This document shows positions 23,105-33,657 of a stretch of 64,000 nucleotides of DNA, piece after piece; the first letter of the stretch is position 1; the number at the start of each line of letters is the position of its first letter. The DNA lies in the NCBI RefSeq assembly GCF_000149955.1, contig NC_030995.1, positions 2,187,453 to 2,251,452 on the forward strand, given 5' to 3'. The notes beneath the pieces are model-generated. The model was not told the DNA's origin and made no database searches. It worked only from the letters and a program-made list of their open reading frames with translations. Made by a program: the position numbers and the translations under genes. The stretch comes from Fusarium oxysporum f. sp. lycopersici 4287. Taxonomy: Eukaryota > Ascomycota > Sordariomycetes > Hypocreales > Nectriaceae.

Positions 23105-23327
23105 NNNNNNNNNNNNNNNNNNNNNNNNNNNNNNNNNNNNNNNNNNNNNNNNNNNNNNNNNNNNNNNNNNNNNNNNNNNNNNNNNNNNNNNNNNNNNNNN
23201 NNNNNNNNNNNNNNNNNNNNNNNNNNNNNNNNNNNNNNNNNNNNNNNNNNNNNNNNNNNNNNNNNNNNNNNNNNNNNNNNNNNNNNNNNNNNNNNNNNNN
23301 NNNNNNNNNNNNNNNNNNNNNNNNNNN
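23105..23327. other. Assembly gap (223 N)
   Basis: A run of undetermined bases between the M20 peptidase start and the anoctamin 3' end. Any open frame crossing it is meaningless. Its true length is unknown. Confidence 0.99.
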
Positions 23328-23622
23328 GTTTCGTCAGCTCACCTCGAGAGCTGAACAAGTCTTTCTTTTCCGGCATTTTAAGGTTCAGACCCCGCAACCA
23401 GCCTGCAACAATCGCGTGATGGACGAGTCTGGAATGATGACGAGAGTTAAAAAACTTCTTTCGGATTAGACGGCCGAATGTCTCGGCCGTGTCTTGGCGA
23501 TGGAAGATACCGATGACCGAGAAATTGAAAAGAATGTGAATGATTAATAAAATACATTTTTTGAATTACATATGAAACAATTTGGTCTGTAATCTATACA
23601 CTGATTCTGTTGCGCGTTGCGG

Positions 23623-25928
23623 CTAATCCTTCTTCTCCTGATCCCCTGGCTCTTCATTCCTCTTCACCTGTTGAATGAGCGTAATACCTGCTAACTCACT
23701 AGCACCGTCATGGACCTGCTTCGTCCAGAATGGATCTCTCTCCATCACCAAAACTGACTTGCGTCGCTCGCGATGCGCTTCACGTACAGCTAGTCCAGAC
23801 TGCTGTTTCTTCGTCTCCAGCTCATCAAGATACTTGACACGGTTTGCATAGCGCTGGTTGTAATCTTCTCGAATACGCTCTGAGCCGATTTGTTGAAGAG
23901 TGAAGCGGACGAGGGAGCGAAGGAGGAGAAGAACGTGTTCGCTGATAAAGACCGTGACGGGAAGAGTCGCCCAGTTTCCCAATGTATTACCGATTTTATC
24001 GGCACTGAAAAGATGGACAATCGCTGCGGTGCAGATACTTCCGAGCCATGTCAGCGCTTCGAGGGAGTAGATCCAAGGGCCGATTCCGTCTGAGCGAACT
24101 GGTGCGGGGCGTTGATGCTCCAGTGAGATCTTTGCGAAATCAGATCGTAGCTCAATCCAGTTGTTGATGAGAAAGCCCATTGGGATAATTGGCCAGACTG
24201 GAGAGAATAAAGCGAGATATCCGAATTGAAGAACGATTTCTGCAATGTCATCTTGAACGTTGTACTTTGGAAGAATCGCCTCGTTTCGAACACGTGATAA
24301 GAAAGCTGTTTCTTCAGGATCATCCTTCACCACCGCAAGAAGCATATCGCCCTTCGATCTCGCCCTTCGATAATCCCTATACCAATCCGAGAACTTATGC
24401 TTCAGCATCGGGACGATATTCTCTTCAAAGAAACCAGAGAGTTGACCTGTGACTGTCAAAGCGATTACTTCGTTTCTCAACCTATCAGCATCAAGATGAA
24501 ACGGCTGATGAACGAATTTCTTGCCGACGCTCGCAAACGCAGCTGATAAGAAATTCTCAAGCTTGGGGACGACGGTCCCACCGAAGGGTATGTAGATAAA
24601 GGCCGTAAGGAAGATAGGGAGGTAGTTTGTGAACATGTTGAGGACAAAGACTTTTTGCGTGAGTGACATTTCGTGCAGATCGGCGGTGCGGTGGTTTTCG
24701 AATTCAGTCATCCATTCGGCTGCGTCTTCGAGGGCGGAGGTAATATAGGGGAGAGATACAGCCAGAAGAATTGTTGGAAGATATTCCTGCGCATGTTAGA
24801 CAAGTTTGTGAGTGAGACGGGTGACGTACTAAGTAATCCTTATACGGACCGGCGTATGTCTCAGAGATCAAAATCTCAATAGTAAACACCGCAATGATGG
24901 TGATGCCCAGCGCCAGAAACGCCACTATCAAGAACGGAATCTGCAACAGCTGTCTCACCACCTTCTTCCATCTAGGAAAGTAATAATGTTTTCGCCCGCC
25001 TTCATCAACATACTCATAGTCATACTTGAACTGCGGCCTGTTGACTTTGACATGATGAATGCCCTTGACGTTCCAGCGCAGACTAAGATCGATCTCCTGA
25101 ATCTTCCAGTACTCAAGGAAAACAGTGCACCAGACGCTGGTGAGAATGCCGTAGGCGAGGGAGTACCGTGGAAGCCAGAGCCATGCGATAACACCTGTTA
25201 TGGCGGGGAAGGTGAGGAAGAGAAGATAGGCTTGGATGAAAGCGAAGTAAAAGGCGACCTGAGATTGTGAGTACTTAGTTATAGGTGAGTGAGATAGGAA
25301 ATACCTTTGAGCCGTGGAGGTTGCGAATCTGATCAATGTCCTCGTTGCTTAAGAAAAACTTTCGGCTCAAATACTTGAGCAGAGACTGATTGACCTTGGA
25401 ATTATGAATGGGGAATATCGCCTTGACGTTCTCCCATTTTCCTGTTCCGGGGGTGATGCCTGCACCACCAAGATCCTTGGACCAATTGACAATATGGTAA
25501 ACTGAGAGAATGTCTTCTGCTTCGTAAGCTCCATCGACGACTGTGTTTTTATCACCGCCTGGGTGATTTGGCGTGATGCCGTATAGCCAGTCCTTAACCC
25601 TGCTGTCTCTGTTAATAAAGTCCTGAGCGGTGCATGGAGCTTACTTGCCTTGATTTATAAACAGCGTTGCCGAGAAGTTCACGTGGTGCTTTGGCGAATA
25701 CAAGAAGGGATTGTTCATAACCAGCTCTGACTTCGACGTCAAAACCAGTTTCTTCCAGATCCGCAACTAGGGTCTTGAACTCCTTGATAGCCGTATCATG
25801 ATCTACCAACATCAGCATCTCATCGCATCTCATAACCATCTCTCAGACTCACCCGTCTCACCAAAATCGTACAAAACGACATACTTGTCGTTGTACGTCG
25901 TCTTATCCTCGAACCCCATACTCGGCAT
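23623..25928 (-). CDS. Anoctamin/TMEM16 calcium-activated scramblase or channel
   Basis: A 705-residue ten-helix membrane protein close in length to fungal TMEM16 scramblases. Exons: 25853-25928, 25649-25802, 25305-25599, 24830-25258, 23623-24786. All five acidic calcium ligands known from fungal TMEM16 structures can be placed: Glu440 (FFEENIVP), Asp498 and Glu501 (DDIAEIVLQFGY), Glu530 and Asp534 (NNWIELRSDF). The N-terminus has the cytosolic alpha/beta domain (SLLVFAKAP, VYKSRVKDWLYG). The second intron (25600-25648) uses a GC donor; it restores the family spacing between VYKSR and DWL, which a competing GT donor does not. Expected activity is calcium-dependent lipid scrambling in the plasma membrane or ER-plasma membrane contacts (yeast Ist2 relatives). 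Substrate selectivity is inferred. Confidence 0.93.
25600..25648 (-). other. GC-AG intron in the anoctamin gene
   Basis: Minus-strand donor AG|GCAAGT, branch TTAAC, acceptor GACAGCAG|G, 49 bases, phase 2. It yields VYKSRVKDWLYG. The overlapping GTAAGC donor, paired with a TTAAG acceptor, would give a product one residue shorter (VYKSRQDWLYG) and is the main rival. Confidence 0.65.
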
Positions 25929-27662
25929 CTTCCAGCCTATAAGATCCCTGTGCTTTTCCCGTCTGGTACCGCGGTCTAGTCAGGCAATACCCCTTGCGCG
26001 ACGGAACATACCAAGAACGACAGACAGAGAATACAACCGCGGAGATCGGTGTAGAGAAGTGAATAATATGAAAGAATGTTTGATGCAAAAAGTGAAAAGA
26101 CACGTTTGGGGGCTCCAATACACGTCAGCTGGGTCCACTTGGCCAAGAATGTTGAGCCGGATTGGGCGGCTAAGTCGGCACGAGAATCTTGGTGTTTTGG
26201 CGGATTGTCCTTGGCGATAAAGTTATTGTGGTGATTTGCACTGCCTCATTGACGATGGAGTGGTAATCTTAGGGGTCCTAGTTTATTGGTTCTTGCGTAT
26301 TGAGATCGGATCGACAGGAGCCGTGAGGCTTGATGTTTGGCAATGAAACAATACTGTGATTTTCGTATTGATAATTTCGGGTTCTGTGCATCTTAATTAT
26401 CGTCGTCATCTTACAACTTGGCAGTCTTGGAGGGCTTATCTTATCTGCGATAAGATAGCCAGCCATGGGACATAGGTAATGGGCAAGACACGACCGATTG
26501 CGACTCGAAATCTGAATAGAATATCAAGAATTCTAATGCGCTTGCTGTCTAGATAATGGATCCGACGATGAATTGACTTACATGCTAGTGCTACTCTTGA
26601 GAGATGTATTTGAGTGTGAGGTTTTCCTCTGACAAGAATACCACTCATGTTCAGTTATGAGAAGTTGAACAGCTTGAAACTATGCTCCAATGAGCGTTTG
26701 GTAAAGATATATCTTCCCTAAACCCGGCAGATGCGTAGTCGTTAGCCCTTGTAGATCTCACTGGTGTTCAGGTTGCAAGGTCACGTTAGGCCGCCTTTGT
26801 TCCGGCAGATCAATGGCGGGCCTTATCCAACTACTGATTTAAGCTGAGCCATGAAATAAGCAACCGAAGGCGTGTGATTGACTAAATAATTGTAAGACAT
26901 TGATTCGTGTTCTAAGAGCCCAGATATCTCCATCGCTATGCCTGAAAGCCATGGGCCCTGAACCCTGAACCCGAATCCAAATAGATGCGCCTCCAACAAG
27001 ATCCAATGAAAAGATGGGAGTGACTGAAAATGAATGGGATGGGATGCAAGAACCGATGGCCTAATGCAGAGTCACATCACGAGATGGAATCACAAGTCAC
27101 AGCAAAGGATATCGATTAATCAGATCATGGTTCTTTGCTCATTATCAAGCAATGGAAATTGCCGAGGTGATATCATGACCGGGCACTTCCATCCAATCCC
27201 CCAAAAGTCACACGATGGCACACGAGCAGCTGAACACCAACAAGACAAAGATAAGCATTTCGCGATGTCATCGTGCCGACTCTAGGCATTTCGACGTATC
27301 GGGACGAAGCGTTTATATGCTCAAACGTGATGATGGTTGCCAGTCACGGTATGCGATACTAAATTGTACTTATAAGTAACGAGACTCGCAGTTGAATGAG
27401 ATGTTGTCACAGCGCCATTTACACTGTGATGATGAGGGGTCTCGAGATTGTCGTCCAGCGTTACCATTTCGACCCCGCGATGGTTCAACATGACGTTGGT
27501 CAGCATCATTTCATCGTGAGGTATGGGAGGGATGACGACACGAGAAATGAGAGCTGGAGTTATATGAAGCTGCCCCTCCCAGCATTGCATTGTCTCTTCA
27601 GATTCAATTTAAACACCAAGAGACTTACACAAGATTATACGATACAGCAAAACAAAAACATC
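25929..27662. other. 1.7-kb intergenic region between divergent genes
   Basis: Shared upstream region of the anoctamin (minus) and the small hydrophilic protein (plus). Open frames are short and unremarkable. No tRNA or repeat was recognised. Confidence 0.5.
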
Positions 27663-27932
27663 ATGTCGGAGAGAAGAAGGTCTTCTGGCCCAAAGGCCCC
27701 TACTGGTCTCAATGACGAGACGGCCGAAGAGGTCCACGATATTATCCACCAGGCCGAAATGGAAGAGCAAAAGGTATGCCGCTGTTCTCGATTGAATGCA
27801 TATACTAATAAGCAATAGATGCACGGAAAGGATGCGCTGTGTCAGGATGATGTCGGGCCTAGTGAGGGTGGAGAACAAAAACAGCAGTCGGCCATGGGCA
27901 AGGTCAAAGAGGCGCTGAATCTGGGCAAATAA
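27663..27932 (+). CDS. Small hydrophilic protein of unknown function (74 aa)
   Basis: Two exons, 27663-27773 and 27819-27932, joined across a 45-base GT-AG intron with a TACTAAT branch box. The product begins MSERRRSSGPKAPTGL and ends SAMGKVKEALNLGK, is highly charged, lacks hydrophobic segments and has a single Cys. The R-R-R-S-S start looks like a basophilic kinase site. The short length, clean splice signals, phase-0 junction and stop straight after an amphipathic KVKEALNLGK end argue that it is real. I recognise the general style of small fungal stress- or conidiation-associated proteins but cannot assign a family. It converges with the GPI-anchored protein gene, with the stops 203 bases apart. 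Confidence 0.68.
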
Positions 27933-28134
27933 ATGTCGTGACGACAGGCCACCGCCCTGACAATGGTAATCCTTTCTTATGTCGGCGTTGATACCAGATT
28001 GTTACAATTAATTGATCTTTAATTTAATTCGGCAACGCGGACTAATTGTTCAATTGAATGGGCATGAAAAAAAACAGAAGGGTATCTTGACATTATCATC
28101 CTCCACCATCATCAGCATCGCATCAATCAGCGCA

Positions 28135-28945
28135 TCACATCCCAAGAGCAAGACACGCCGAAAACAAAACAACAATTGCCAGAGCCATTCCACCCGGCCT
28201 CTCCAACCCCATCGCACCATCCTCATCCACTGGCTTCCCATCAGCAGCGCTCACCTTCTCACCACTCGGATACCGAATATTAACAACCGCTTCCCCCTTC
28301 AACTCATCCGGCACGCCCATCGTATGCGGACACTTTGCTTGGTTCTCCGCCGGATAGTCCAACTCACACGTCTCGTCGTGTCCAAGAGTGCATATCGAGT
28401 CGAGGATGTTGTAAAGAACGTAATTATCGCCAACCCACGTACTCTCGTTCCGATCGAGGCACGATGTTAAAAAGTTCATGCTATTCGCTGCGCTAAGCGG
28501 TAGTCTGCTCTTTTTTGTATGTATTAAGTCGGAGCATTTGGATGCGTCGACGTTGGAATATGTCATCTCGACGGGACCGCCGGCCGTGGGCTTGTCGGTG
28601 GCCGAGTAGCCTGTGTAGAGGTAATTCCACGCATCGTAGCTAACGTCGTAGGCGCCTTGCGATTGATCGACGCGGAGGAGATGCACGGTGCGGTCTTCGT
28701 ATGTGAGCGCGATGCAGATATTGTTACAGTCGACGGAATACGGCCAGTAGGCGATGCGATTCGTGTTGACCTGGTGATTGTTAGCTTGGCTCCATTGACT
28801 GAGTAATGTCGCGTACTTTGCACCCGGGGACGCCAATTGACGAGGAGTAACTATCATGCGGCGTCGCCCAAACCGTCCCACCGTCTGATTTGCGCGCGAG
28901 AGATAGAGATACTAGGGAGTGGACGAGCAGCGAGAGCCGCAGCAT
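28135..28945 (-). CDS. Secreted, probably GPI-anchored surface protein of a conserved fungal family
   Basis: A 254-residue protein from exons 28817-28945 and 28135-28770 with a 46-base GT-AG intron, phase 0. It has a signal peptide (MLRLSLLVHSLVSLSLA), then blocks NRIAYWPYSVDCNNICIALT, YEDRTVHLLRVDQSQGAYDV and SYDAWNYLYTGYSATDKP typical of a widespread ascomycete secreted family that some databases label DNase1-like. I see no nuclease motif, so that label should be treated as a name only. Cysteines are spaced for disulfides. The last 20 residues are hydrophobic (MALAIVVLFSACLALGM) after small residues, fitting a GPI signal. Likely a wall or plasma-membrane surface protein. Confidence 0.78.
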
Positions 28946-29836
28946 TTTGAGGGAGTGACGAGACGCCTGACGTAGGCGGATCAAGAGGAATGAGTGATTG
29001 AAGGCATTTTTTGCGACAAGCCACGCGAGAGAGGAGGAAACGGGGAAGTATTAGGGGTCTGGGGCAGAGAATTGGCCCTGATCTTTACTGCTTTGAGATT
29101 AAGCATTGATTACGAGCATGGAGTTAGGCCGCTTTTGGGATGATATGGCGAGAGGTGACAGGGGTTGGGATGAGTTGTTTTTCGGCATTTCGAGAGATGA
29201 ATGATTGAACAGTCGATAAGGCATTCTTGCTTCAGTGATGAGTCGAGAAGTCGCGAAGCAGTTCAGGCGAGACCCGGAGAAATTATCCAGCTTTTCTTGT
29301 GTTATTAAGCTTTATGAACAATGCGACAGCAGCTAACGACTTAGCCAAAACAATGACTTTCTCTGGGGGATGCAGTAAAGGCTTCTATCGTAGGTGATAA
29401 AAAGACTTAGGTAGGTTTAGCAGGCCTTTAGACCAGTTAATTTTGGCACTTTGGCTCAACGTCACAAGTTTCCTTGCTCCCCTGGGTCTCTGGATCAAAC
29501 CGCCCACGGACCAACCACTCAACCAATCACCTCCACAAAATATCGACAGTTGAAGCCCCGTATCTCGCATCATGATCCCCCTTTCAAGCCACCTCCACAA
29601 AAACCCCTCTTGGCAGGGCTGAGCTATAGAAACCGACTAATACGCTTGTTTCTGACTGGGCCGTGACATCAACGCCGCAAAAATGCTGGTTTAGTCTCGG
29701 AACATGATCCCTCGTTTAGAGCGTGTTCGTGAAAAAGAGGCGATGCCAGGATGGGGGCCAATTCAGATGTCTGCCTATAAAAACCTGCAAGCAATTGCCT
29801 CAAGTATTGTTCATCTTCAATGCATCGCAGTTCACA
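28946..29836. other. Intergenic: divergent promoter region with a 13-bp direct repeat
   Basis: Upstream of both the GPI protein (minus) and the FAD oxidase (plus). CACCTCCACAAAA occurs at 29528-29540 and 29590-29602, and a TATAAAAA box at 29776-29783 lies 54 bases before the oxidase ATG. No gene is supported. Confidence 0.55.
29776..29783 (+). promoter_or_regulatory. TATA box of the BBE-type oxidase gene
   Basis: TATAAAAA ends 53 bases before the start codon at 29837, a short distance typical of strongly regulated fungal promoters. Confidence 0.5.
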
Positions 29837-31775
29837 ATGACTCGTCTCTATAATTTCATTGCCTTTCTCCTCCCTTCTGTTCTTGCTGGCTCTGTTCCTA
29901 AGACTTGCAAGATATACCCTGGATCCTCAGACTGGCCTTCTCACAAAGCATGGTCTCGTCTCAATGACACTTTAGACGGTAGACTCTTTGCGCCTGTTCC
30001 TCCTGGGGCAGTCTGCCATAAGGGCTGGCCGTCTTATGACAAAGATACTTGTCCCATGGTCGCTGAGGCTTGGAAGCATTATGATCTTCACACGCAGAAT
30101 CCTGTCTCTCTTATTTATGATCAGTATTCGAACTGGACTTGCCTCCCAGATAAGAGTTATCCATGTAGTGGAAGTGGATATCCTGCTTATGTTGTTAACG
30201 TTACGAAGGCGGAGGATATCAAAATTGGGATCGACTTTGGTAAGTGTTTTGCGATTCAACAAAAGATCTTACTGACAAACGATAGCTCGGAAGAACAACA
30301 TCAGGCTCGTTGTCAAGAACACTGGCCATGACTACATGGGACGCTCCATAGCTCCCGGTTCTCTCTCCCTCTGGACTCACCATCTCAAAGACATAACCTA
30401 CCATAAACGCTCCTTCAAGCTTCACAACTCCAAGACTGTTATCACTGGTGATGCTGTTACTGCCGGCGCGGGGACCCAGATGTACGATCTCTACACCACG
30501 CTGGATAAGTATGGCCGCGTAGTTGTTGGCGGCGGCGGAAAGACAGTCGGTCTTGGAGGCTACGTTACTGGTGGCGGCCATTCTCTCTTGTCGACCAAAC
30601 ACGGCCTTGCAGTTGATCAAGTCCTCCAAATGACGATGGTCACACCATCTGGAAAGATCCTGACCATCAATGAAGATAACCATTCTGATCTCTTCTGGGC
30701 AATGCGAGGAGTAAGTCACTAACCACTCAACTTCCCAATCATACTGACAATCCAGGGCGGCGGTTCAACCTTTGGTGTCCTCACATCCATCACCATGAAA
30801 GTCTACAAGACCCCCAAAATCACCGCATCAGCCTTTACAATCGGAACCTCCGCAGCCGCTCCCTTCAAATACGATCTCCTCGCCTACATCATCTCCCAAT
30901 TCCCCTCTTTATCCGACGCCGGTCTTTCAGGCTATACAATCCTTAGCCCCCAAACACCCAACCCCGCCGGCGGGCCCGACGAAGTAGCCGGTATCCAAGG
31001 TGTTTTTGCGGCACAGGACGTTAACGACCCAGAGTACATTCTCAAGTTGTTCAAGCCGATTAATGATACTATTCAGAAGCGGTGGCCCGGAGCTGTGCAG
31101 TTTAGTGCTACGAAGGAAGAGTATGGCTCTTTTTTGGAGTGGTATGATGTTTATTTTGATCAGGGTGCTGCGGGGGTGACCCTTTATCTTGCCTCAAGAT
31201 TGTTGGGTAGGGAAGCGCTGGGTGACGAGAAGAAGTTCAGGGGGGCGTTGGAAGAGAGTTTGGTTTCTGCTGGGGGGTTGACGGTTCATTTGATCGCTGG
31301 GAAAGGTGTTAGAGATGCGAAGCCCAGAGGGGGGAGTGCAGCTGTTAATCCTGGCTGGAGGAAGAGCTATATTCACGCGAGTAAGTTCAATAGACTTCAG
31401 ACGTCGGTTTGGAGTAAACTAACAAACCTATCAGTATCTGGAGAGTCCTTTGAGCCTTTCAACAAGACTTCTAAAGCTGAGGCAGTCAAGGCGTCAAATA
31501 CATCCATGGAGCCATTCCGCAAACTGTCTCCAGATACTGGGGCTTATATCAACGAGGCAAGATTGTCTATATCATTGGATAGAATTGATATTAATATGTA
31601 CTAGGCTCTTCCTTTCGAACCTGATTGGCAGCATGCCTTTTGGGGTAAGAACTACGAGAAACTTCTGGCCATCAAGAAGAGTGTTGACCCTGATGATGTT
31701 TTTTGGTGCTTTCCTTGTGTTGGAAGTGAGAAGTGGGCACAGAAGGACAATGGTCGTCTCTGCCGAGTCAAATGA
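29837..31775 (+). CDS. Secreted FAD-dependent oxidase, berberine-bridge-enzyme type
   Basis: A 581-residue flavoenzyme from exons 29837-30239, 30286-30710, 30756-31380, 31435-31556 and 31605-31775. Signal peptide [18 protein letters not shown], then a PCMH-type FAD_binding_4 domain: His149 in [13 protein letters not shown] is the usual covalent FAD attachment, and [17 protein letters not shown] is the second FAD block. There is no Cys at the position used for bicovalent FAD in plant and some fungal BBEs, so attachment is probably through His alone. The BBE motif near the C-terminus reads [17 protein letters not shown]. The last intron (31557-31604) has a GC donor. Such enzymes oxidise sugars, alcohols or secondary metabolites and release H2O2. 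Its 3' end converges on the paraoxonase-like gene 92 bases away. Confidence 0.92.
31557..31604 (+). other. GC-AG intron in the BBE-type oxidase gene
   Basis: Donor GAG|GCAAGA, acceptor TACTAG|GCT, 48 bases, phase 0. It joins AYINE to [14 protein letters not shown]. The nearest GT (31564) puts the last exon out of frame. Confidence 0.8.
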
Positions 31776-31867
31776 GTCTGCGATAGGAAACATTGGCAAG
31801 GGCTGCAAGCTGAGTGGAGTTGAGTTGATACTGATCGACTAGATAGATGACCAGGGATAGTTCATGT

Positions 31868-33198
31868 CTACAACTTTGGTTCGCAGACAGCGATAAACGG
31901 TGAAATGACGCCTGCAAAAGATTAGCAATGTCATCAGTAGATGATCACATAACTTACTGCTCAGAAAAAGCCTTCCAGTCTTAGCATCATGCACAACCGT
32001 CGTAGCTGCCGGCAAAACCTCCCCCTTCGCATCTTCAACGATCTTCTCAACAACATACTCCCCTTTAACTTTCCTCACTCTCAGGACAGTACTGGGCGGG
32101 TGAGCATTATAAGGATCATCGTATGCCTTGAAGATCTCAACGCCGATAGGAAACGCAGCGATCCAGATATCACCATTTTCATCGACCGACGCGTTATCAA
32201 CTCCATAGCCTAGGTTAACTTCATCGACCTTTACGAGATCTCTGTTGGGAAGGATGCGGTAGATGTATAGACGGCCTGTTATCGAGTCGGGGAGGTAAAG
32301 GATGCTATCCTTTATGACGAGGCCGTTGGGGAATTGGAGCTTGGATGCAACGTGTTTGCAGCTTCGAGTATCGCAGAAAGTCACGTCGGAGAAGCCTAGA
32401 ATCATCGATAGATGATGGCGCTGTCTTGTTAGTATAAGCTATGAAATTGGGATCAAAGTATTTACCCAGCCGAATTTATGAGGACCGTGATCATTGCTGA
32501 TATAAAACGTCTTATCATCCAACGCCGCAACACGATTCGGCGTAACTATTCCTGCGTGTGAGTAAGTGCGGATATGGTTCATCTGGGTAGCGTCGGGGCC
32601 GGTGACAAAGTGCTCGATAGTGGCATTTCCACCATGAACATATTGATCTGCCAGCTTTCCGTCTGCATCAACCGAAGGTCGCAAATTGACGAGAAATAGA
32701 TCAATGACACCATTAGCTTGTTCAACACCAGAGAAGCCAGCGAGGTTGACCAGTCCATCGCCAGCAGTGCCCTTGAAAACGGGTGTTCTCAACGCGCGGA
32801 ACTCAAAGCCGTTATCAACCGGCTTATCGATATCCAACGCAACAATAGCATCGCGTTGCGATCGACCCGAAATATTGCGATACCCAACACTACACTAATT
32901 AATCACAGTCTAATATAATTTGTTCAAGGTCAACATACTTTGGCTGCCATTGCTTTCGTGAAATTGGATCTGAGCACGCGAGGAACAATTGACGCGTGAA
33001 TTGGGATAAGTACATATCCTCGCATGCTTCAAGACGATGGTGCACGATTTTACGGCATTGGTAGGGGAAATCGGTAAGCGGTTGGATGGTTCTGTTTATG
33101 CCGAAGCCAAGCCATATTGCTTCTTTGAGATAGATCTGGAAGAGGATTGCGAGGAGGGCGATGGCTGCGATACTGATTTTGATGAGTAGATTGGCCAT
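31868..33198 (-). CDS. Paraoxonase/arylesterase-like calcium beta-propeller hydrolase
   Basis: A 396-residue protein from exons 32939-33198, 32466-32889, 31958-32420 and 31868-31911 with GT-AG introns of 49, 45 and 46 bases. The last exon encodes only SVISPFIAVCEPKL. It has an uncleaved N-terminal hydrophobic anchor (LLIKISIAAIALLAILFQIYL) as in mammalian PON1, followed by six-bladed-propeller blocks: VNLAGFSGVEQANGVIDLFL, TPNRVAALDDKTFYISNDHG and LQFPNGLVI. The PNRVA, SNDHG and FPNG segments match the Asn/Asp calcium-binding loops of the family. Expected activity is lactone or aryl ester hydrolysis on the extracytosolic side of a membrane. A second family member lies at 54170-55456. Confidence 0.88.
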
Positions 33199-33657
33199 TT
33201 TTGCTAGTTTTGGCGGTTTGAATGAAATGAAGAGGGATGAAAATTAGAGAAATGGTCTGATTGAAGGATGCGCATCCTAGACAGTTCAAATAACCGCTAC
33301 TGTCATGGTCGGATGAATGCAAACCGACGGTTTCGGAAGAGTCGTTGATGCATCAGAGTCGCATCTTCAGTTCAGCTTGATCAATTCATCCAAGTGCATC
33401 ACCTACAACTTACACGACGGTGTCTCAATCAAACGTTGCGGCCCCGCAGAACATCACCAAGGTCAATCAAGGCTCTCATAAAAAGTCAATGTCGTATAAA
33501 TACATCCAATCGATGCAAATATCCAATCTAAGAATAATACGCTTCTAGAAGCAGATACAAAATAAAGGAAAAATGTCATCCCATATCTACCATCGCAAAA
33601 AGTATCTACGCTTCACCTTATTAAATAAGTATTAAATGCCTCATCCATTATTTCCAT
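33199..33657. other. Intergenic: paraoxonase-like promoter and protease 3' flank
   Basis: 459 bp, AT-rich toward the protease 3' end. No gene seen. Confidence 0.5.

Noticed and set aside
23077..23419. Open frames across the N gap
   Set aside because: They consist mostly of undetermined bases.
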